NCBI RefSeq assembly: GCF_002013915.1 | Contig: NZ_MBTF01000038.1 | Coordinates: forward strand, 273,834-337,833 | From: Mucilaginibacter pedocola | Lineage (GTDB): Bacteria > Bacteroidota > Bacteroidia > Sphingobacteriales > Sphingobacteriaceae | Length of the DNA: 64,000 nucleotides | Reading direction: 5' to 3' | Shown: piece by piece, positions 59,852-64,000 of the stretch | Position numbering within the stretch: position 1 is the first letter of the stretch | How the letters are laid out: every line of letters starts with the position of its first letter | The notes under the pieces: generated by a model | What the model was told of the DNA's origin: nothing | Database searches by the model: none | What the model saw: only the letters and a program-made list of their open reading frames with translations | Translations under genes and position numbers: made by a program

Positions 59852-60055
59852 ATGTATGATAGAAGTTTGAAATATAAATGGGATAACAAGAATGTGTTAG
59901 ACTATGCTATTCAGGAAGCTAAAGCAGAAGGAAAAGAAGAAGGTGCACATGACAAAGCCGTAGAAATAGCCCGCGAGTTTAAGAAGCTTGGAATTAATTT
60001 TGAAGATATTGCCAAAGGCACTGGCTTAACTATCGAAGAAATAGAAAAACTTTAA
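59852..60055 (+). CDS. Stand-alone copy 2 of the Rpn C-terminal module
   Basis: A second 67-residue copy begins MYDRSLKYKWDNKNVLDYAI and ends DIAKGTGLTIEEIEKL. It starts 17 bases after the first copy. Its middle, QEAKAEGKEEGAHDKAVEIA, matches copy 1 more closely than the parent gene does, suggesting stepwise duplication of copies. The bases before its ATG (ATTGCCGAACAATGTA) recall the ATTGCCGA and ACAATGTA pieces of the parent gene with the stretch between them deleted, which may mark how the copy arose. It ends 32 bases before the convergent GH65 gene. Function unknown. Confidence 0.75.
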   Translation: MYDRSLKYKWDNKNVLDYAIQEAKAEGKEEGAHDKAVEIAREFKKLGINFEDIAKGTGLTIEEIEKL

Positions 60056-60087
60056 AAGCTTTTCTATTTCTTATCTAACAGGTATCA

Positions 60088-62397
60088 CTAAGAACCGACT
60101 AACATCTCTCCTTTACCCTTTATAGAAATCTCTTCCCCATTCACCAAAACCACAACATCCATCTCCGACAAATTTTTCACCGTAGTCCCCTCCTTCGCTA
60201 TCCTGATATTCAATAGACTTCCACGGAAACCAATTTGGAAGGATAACGCTTTCCATTCATCGGGCAATAATGGGTTGAATGATAACATGCCATCTTTCAC
60301 CCGCATACCAGCAAAACCTTCTACTACCGACATCCAGGTACCGGCCATCGAGGTAATGTGGCAGCCGTCCTCAGTATCGTTGTTATAATCGTCGATATCC
60401 AAACGCGAGGTACGCAGGTAGAATGTATAGGCGCGTTCCACATCGCCCAGTTTGGCGGCTAATATGGCGTGTACGCATGGCGAAAGCGACGATTCGTGAA
60501 CGGTGCGTGGTTCGTAGAAATCGTAATTGCGGCGAATGGTGTCGATATCGTACCTGTCCTCCAAAAAATAAAGCCCTTGTAACACATCGGCTTGTTTAAT
60601 GAATACCGAGCGCAGTATCCTGTCCCAGCTCCATTTTTGCACCAGCGGGCGGTCGGCAGCGGGGAGGTCTTTCACCAGTATCTGCTCCTTATCTAAAAAG
60701 CCGTCCTGCTGTAAAAATATGCCCAGTTTTTCATCCTGCGCAAAATACATTTTGGCAATAATATCTTCAAAGCGGCCGGTTTCGGTTGCTTCTTCAAAAC
60801 TTATTTTGGCAGCAAGGGTGGCATATTTACCACTATCGGCTTGTTTTACTTTGCCGATAACTTCCAGCGTATATTGCATACACCAAACGGCTATGGTGCT
60901 GGTGTACCAGTTGTTGTTTACGTTGTTCTCGTATTCGTTAGGCCCGGTAACGCCCAGCATTACATATTGTTCCTTAGCAGCCGACCAGGTAATCCTCTGC
61001 GACCAAAACCTCGAAATAGCTATCAGCACTTCCAAACCATAGTCTGTAAGATATGCGTCGTCGCCGGTGTAGCGCACGTAATTGTAAATAGCAAAGGCAA
61101 TGGCGCCGTTACGGTGTATCTCCTCAAAGGTTATCTCCCATTCGTTATGGCATTCGGTGCCGTCCATCGTTACCATGGGGTATAGGGCAGCGCCATCCTT
61201 AAAGCCCAATAGTTTGGCATTATCAATAGCTTTGCCTAATTGCTTGTAACGGTACAGTAGCAGGTTACGCGCCACCTTTTGCTCGGCAGTTGCCAGGTAA
61301 AAGGGCACGCAATAAGCTTCGGTGTCCCAATAAGTGCTGCCGCCATACTTCTCGCCGGTAAAGCCTTTTGGCCCAATGTTCAGGCGGTCGTCCTCGCCGG
61401 TATAAGTTTGGTTAAGCTGAAATATATTGAACCGGATGCCCTGCTGCGCCTTAGCATCGCCCTCTATTATAATATCGTTATGCTTCCATTTCTCTGCCCA
61501 GGCAGCCGCTTGTTCAGCCAGCATGGCATCAAAACCTTTGGCTGCGATGGTTTCTACGCGTTGTAAAGCTTTTTCTGCCAGTTCAGCTTTATCATAGTTT
61601 TGCGATGATAAGTTGGCAGCGTATTTATAAAGCGTGAGGCTTTTACCTGCTGTAGCCTGTACTTTTATTTCGGCAGCTATATATTTTTCTTTTTCTACTG
61701 GCAATGATTCAAACTCAATGGCGGAACCGTCTTGCACCAAAACTAACTTCATGGCAGTAGCTACCTCGAAACCTGTTTTTTTGGTGCGCAACTGCACGTA
61801 ACCTGCATCATTGCTTACCGACTTGCTTACTTCGTCCCAAAACTTCTCGTCGTAGTTCGAATCTTTGTTTACAATATCCCCATCGATATATGGAGTTAAT
61901 GTAAGTTCTCCCTCAAAATTAAGCGGGGTAATGGTATAGCTAATGGCGCCGCATTCATCATCAACCATGCTGCAAAAGCGGGTTGCTTCTACGCCAACTT
62001 CTTTGCCCAATGCCGTTTTGGCTTTAAAGCTGCGTTTGATGTAGCCCTCCTGCATGTTTAGCTCGCGGTAAAAGCTGAGCACTTCGCATTTGGCGAGGTC
62101 GAGCTGTTCGCCATCTATTTGTACATCAATACCTATCCAATTGGCGGCATTCAATACCTTGGCAAAATACTCAGGGTAGCCATTCTTCCACCAGCCTACG
62201 CGGGTTTTGTCGGGGTAATACACGCCGGCCACATAGTTGCCTTGCAGGGTTTCGCCGCTGTAGGCTTCCTCGAAGTTGGCGCGCTGGCCCATACGGCCAT
62301 TGCCCAGGCTAAAAACGCTTTCGGCAACCTTGTTATAATGCGGGTCGAAACCTTCTTCAATAACCTTCCATTCGTCAACTTTAAAATACTCTTTCAT
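60088..62397 (-). CDS. GH65 family glycoside phosphorylase (maltose phosphorylase-like)
   Basis: The 769-residue protein is a GH65 enzyme that breaks alpha-glucosides with phosphate, most often maltose to glucose and beta-glucose 1-phosphate. It starts WKVIEEGFDPHYNKVAESVF, with SLGNGRMGQRANFEE in the N-terminal domain. The (alpha/alpha)6 barrel has GSTYWDTEAYCVPFYLATAE, TECHNEWEITFEEIHRNGAI with the general-acid Glu, TGPNEYENNVNNNWYTS, and FYEPRTVHESSLSPCVHAIL. Phosphate-binding HESS is retained. GH13 and GH31 on the same strand complete a maltodextrin pathway. A beta-phosphoglucomutase that would normally lie upstream is replaced in this window by an IS110 element. Confidence 0.92.
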   Translation of the reverse strand: MKEYFKVDEWKVIEEGFDPHYNKVAESVFSLGNGRMGQRANFEEAYSGETLQGNYVAGVYYPDKTRVGWWKNGYPEYFAKVLNAANWIGIDVQIDGEQLDLAKCEVLSFYRELNMQEGYIKRSFKAKTALGKEVGVEATRFCSMVDDECGAISYTITPLNFEGELTLTPYIDGDIVNKDSNYDEKFWDEVSKSVSNDAGYVQLRTKKTGFEVATAMKLVLVQDGSAIEFESLPVEKEKYIAAEIKVQATAGKSLTLYKYAANLSSQNYDKAELAEKALQRVETIAAKGFDAMLAEQAAAWAEKWKHNDIIIEGDAKAQQGIRFNIFQLNQTYTGEDDRLNIGPKGFTGEKYGGSTYWDTEAYCVPFYLATAEQKVARNLLLYRYKQLGKAIDNAKLLGFKDGAALYPMVTMDGTECHNEWEITFEEIHRNGAIAFAIYNYVRYTGDDAYLTDYGLEVLIAISRFWSQRITWSAAKEQYVMLGVTGPNEYENNVNNNWYTSTIAVWCMQYTLEVIGKVKQADSGKYATLAAKISFEEATETGRFEDIIAKMYFAQDEKLGIFLQQDGFLDKEQILVKDLPAADRPLVQKWSWDRILRSVFIKQADVLQGLYFLEDRYDIDTIRRNYDFYEPRTVHESSLSPCVHAILAAKLGDVERAYTFYLRTSRLDIDDYNNDTEDGCHITSMAGTWMSVVEGFAGMRVKDGMLSFNPLLPDEWKALSFQIGFRGSLLNIRIAKEGTTVKNLSEMDVVVLVNGEEISIKGKGEMLVGS

Positions 62398-62468
62398 AGC
62401 GGCTGGTGTTAGCTGCGCTAAAATAGGATAAACATTTATAAATGATGATGCGAACTTTGCATTGAGGC

Positions 62469-62534
62469 TATTTAACTCACCCCGGGTACGCTACGCTGCC
62501 CGACCCTCTCTTCCTGCGGAAAAGAAGGTGAGTT
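62469..62534. repeat. ACTCACCCCGGG REP-like element left of IS110
   Basis: AACTCACCCCGGGTACGCTA continues to CGACCCTCTCTTCCTGCGG and closes with AAGAAGGTGAGTT, partly complementary to the opening. A related sequence in the opposite orientation lies right of the IS110 gene at 63953-63994. Confidence 0.65.
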
Positions 62535-62676
62535 GCATTCTCTTTCTAAAACCCTCTTTGCGAAGCAGAGAGATTCTGTGTTAACTGTCAAGTATTCTTT
62601 TTAATTTTGTTTCATTAAGGCGGCTTTATGCCAGCCTGTTTAGGGCAGTCCGTCATTGATGGCTGCCCTAACCCAT

Positions 62677-63714
62677 TTATAGGGTTTTGATATTTTCAAC
62701 AGACCGGTGTACGTGTTTTTTATCATAAGGCTTGTTGGTAACCCATAGCGTATAAACGAGTTCCAATAGCCGTCTTTGGACCGCTACTGCTGCTTTCATT
62801 TTTATCCCATGTTTCGATACCAGCCTTACATAGATAGCTTTAAAGCGTTCATCTACACGAATGGCTGTTAAAGCAGGCATATGCATTGCTTTACGCAAAT
62901 GACGGTTCCCCTTTTTTGATATCTTAGGCTTCTTCTTTACAGATGTCCCCGACTCCTTTTCTTCCACATCCAACCCACTGTAGCCTATCAATTGCTTTTT
63001 GTTCCGTACCAGGTCGAACCCATTCGTTTCGGCTACTGCTATTACCACGGTAAGCCAGCCTATTCCCGGCGCTGTAGCAACGTTCTTTATCCTTGCTGCC
63101 AGTTCCTTATCTTGTTTTATCAATCCTGCTATCTCTACCTTTATCTCTTTTTCCTGAATGTTGCATAGCCCGATTCGCTGTTCAAGCCTGGCAATGCTAT
63201 TCTCATTCGGGAAAGCTTCGGCTTGCTCTGCATGCAGTTGGTTCTTGCTTACTGTACGCTCTGCTACTATTTGGTCCCGTTCGCGCGTCAACTGCTTTAA
63301 GTCGCGGTATACCTTTTTTGGCTGTTGCCATAGTTCGTACTTCCTCTCCAGCCCGAACTGGCAGATAGCCTGCGATGCCGTTTTATCAGTAACGGTCTTC
63401 AGGTCAAGGCTCTTCATATAGTTGCTCACCTTGTTCGGCAGCAATATGCTTACCTCATGCCCTTGCCCTGATAGATGGTAAGCCAGTTTCTCGTGGTAAA
63501 CGCCTGTCGCTTCCATAACATAACGTACCGGGACTTCTTTGTTTGCCCTTTGCTTTACCCATGACTCCAGCGCTTTAAAGCCGGAGGGCTTATTTGCGAA
63601 CTGCCTGAATGCATAAACTTCTTTCTCCGCAGTTTCATCCATCCTGCCAAGGGAAACTACTAGTTCGTTTTGTGCTACGTCTATCCCTACAACCTGTTTT
63701 AAAATGTTTGCCAT
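62677..63714 (-). CDS. IS110-family transposase (DEDD plus C-terminal Ser domain)
   Basis: The 345-residue protein has the RuvC-like DEDD domain, with VVGIDVAQNELVVSLG at the start, VRYVMEATGVYHEKLAYHL, and KTVTDKTASQAICQFGLE. A coiled middle and the Transposase_20 C-terminal domain follow: ATAPGIGWLTVVIAVAET, QLIGYSGLDVEEKESG with the likely nucleophile Ser, and KISKKGNRHLRKAMHMPAL. IS110 transposases recombine DNA guided by a bridge RNA from the element's own noncoding end. Full-length and without stops, it looks intact. It lies just upstream of the maltodextrin genes. Confidence 0.92.
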   Translation of the reverse strand: MANILKQVVGIDVAQNELVVSLGRMDETAEKEVYAFRQFANKPSGFKALESWVKQRANKEVPVRYVMEATGVYHEKLAYHLSGQGHEVSILLPNKVSNYMKSLDLKTVTDKTASQAICQFGLERKYELWQQPKKVYRDLKQLTRERDQIVAERTVSKNQLHAEQAEAFPNENSIARLEQRIGLCNIQEKEIKVEIAGLIKQDKELAARIKNVATAPGIGWLTVVIAVAETNGFDLVRNKKQLIGYSGLDVEEKESGTSVKKKPKISKKGNRHLRKAMHMPALTAIRVDERFKAIYVRLVSKHGIKMKAAVAVQRRLLELVYTLWVTNKPYDKKHVHRSVENIKTL

Positions 63715-63950
63715 CGTTTCCTTTTAATAAATTATTAAAAGTGAAAACCCAACTTCGCCTTTTCTCCTGCTGGATATCCTGGATATACCGCTATGCAATA
63801 TTCCTTACATTCTGTTCAAGCGCCAATGGGTAAAAAGGAATGAGGCAGCTTCTCTCTGTCAACATACCAACAGGTTGTTTGGGTCGTCATCTGCTCTCAT
63901 CCCTCCTCACTTTCGAATACAAATCTATTTGCTTATATTCTAACAGCAAA
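63715..63950 (-). ncRNA. Candidate IS110 bridge-RNA region (5' noncoding end)
   Basis: IS110-type elements carry a structured guide RNA in the noncoding stretch before the transposase. Here that stretch is on the minus strand from about 63950 to 63715 and has no open frame. It contains small palindromes (GGATATCC near 63773; ACCAACAGGTTGTTTGGGT near 63866). The exact RNA ends and guide loops cannot be set by eye. Confidence 0.4.
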
Positions 63951-63952
63951 CA

Positions 63953-63994
63953 TAGGAGGGTCGACAAGCGATAGCGGTGTCGGGGTGAGTCAAC
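63953..63994. repeat. REP-like element right of IS110, opposite orientation
   Basis: AGGAGGGTCGACAAGCGATA through GGTGTCGGGGTGAGT is the reverse-complement type of the element at 62469-62534 (ACTCACCCCG...CGACCCTC). It is cut by or close to the window edge. The pair suggests the element entered, or lies between, palindromic repeats. Confidence 0.6.
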
Positions 63995-64000
63995 TCGCCG

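Larger units (their letters stand above)
62600..63952 (-). mobile_element. IS110-family insertion element (ends not determined)
   Basis: Between two oppositely oriented REP-like sequences sits an IS110-type transposase with about 75 bases of 3' flank and about 235 bases of 5' flank. The 3' flank has a hairpin, TTAGGGCAGTC through GGCTGCCCTAA (about 62640-62669). IS110 elements usually lack terminal inverted repeats and leave no clear duplication, so the boundaries given are estimates only. Confidence 0.5.

Noticed and set aside
59402..60055. Tandem modules read as a CRISPR-like or simple DNA repeat
   Set aside because: Units of 221-229 bases are diverged at DNA level but conserved in protein, each with its own start and stop, so they are coding duplications.

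Overview
The window looks like a chromosomal segment of a Bacteroidota bacterium of the Sphingobacteriaceae type (Mucilaginibacter/Pedobacter-like). The evidence is a CHU_C gliding-motility-type C-terminal protein, a fused SecDF, a BlaI/BlaR1 pair with a TonB domain, a Tgt without the usual zinc cysteines, and many TAnnTTTG minus-7 boxes, the Bacteroidota promoter signature. The genus is inferred from general protein character, not from a search. No rRNA, tRNA or CRISPR array was found.

Layout. 0-6.6 kb: DEDDh exonuclease (cut by the window edge), pyrG, yidC, an exonuclease-GIY-YIG fusion and a flavin-binding stress protein. 6.8-11.6 kb (minus): an MBOAT acyltransferase with a four-helix partner, an S9 peptidase, pyrF. 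11.9-20 kb: rho, pssA, purS, a VOC protein, folK-hpt, sppA and a PolX-like protein. 20.2-25 kb: heptose adenylyltransferase and heptosyltransferase, two tandem porin-like barrels, sixA, dprA. 25.3-31.4 kb: an orphan membrane protein, blaI-blaR1, and an overlapping rsmG/ECF sigma/GT2 cluster. 31.6-37.4 kb: the CHU_C surface protein, then tgt-lptG-eamA. 37.4-38.3 kb is a long AT-rich spacer. 38.3-44.8 kb: lapA, ispE, then thyA-antitoxin-Doc toxin-folA, and secDF. 44.9-52.4 kb: NDH-2-like dehydrogenase, HMG-CoA lyase-like protein, amidohydrolase, GNAT, iron permease-like protein, fructose-bisphosphate aldolase, accD. 52.5-54.2 kb: an AT-rich gene joining a GHKL ATPase to a probable PD-(D/E)XK nuclease. 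54.3-62.4 kb: maltodextrin genes (GH31, GH13, GH65, all minus) interrupted by a plus-strand Rpn nuclease gene followed by two free copies of its C-terminal module. 62.6-64 kb: an IS110-family element.

Most genes are housekeeping: CTP, UMP, dTMP, folate, isoprenoid and phospholipid synthesis, and protein export. Accessory character is concentrated in four places: the Rpn array, the GHKL-nuclease gene, the toxin-antitoxin pair inside the thyA-folA operon, and the IS110 element. The Rpn array is the best candidate for an undescribed arrangement. The large gene has an internal ATG at the start of its C-terminal domain, and that same domain, beginning at the same Met-Tyr-Asp, is repeated twice downstream as separate 67-residue genes.

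Spacers are rich in dispersed palindromic repeats of several families, one nested inside another at 8.3 kb. A roughly 200-bp element occurs in opposite orientations at 6.6 and 23.1 kb. All functional calls rest on reading motifs and lengths by eye; no database search was run.
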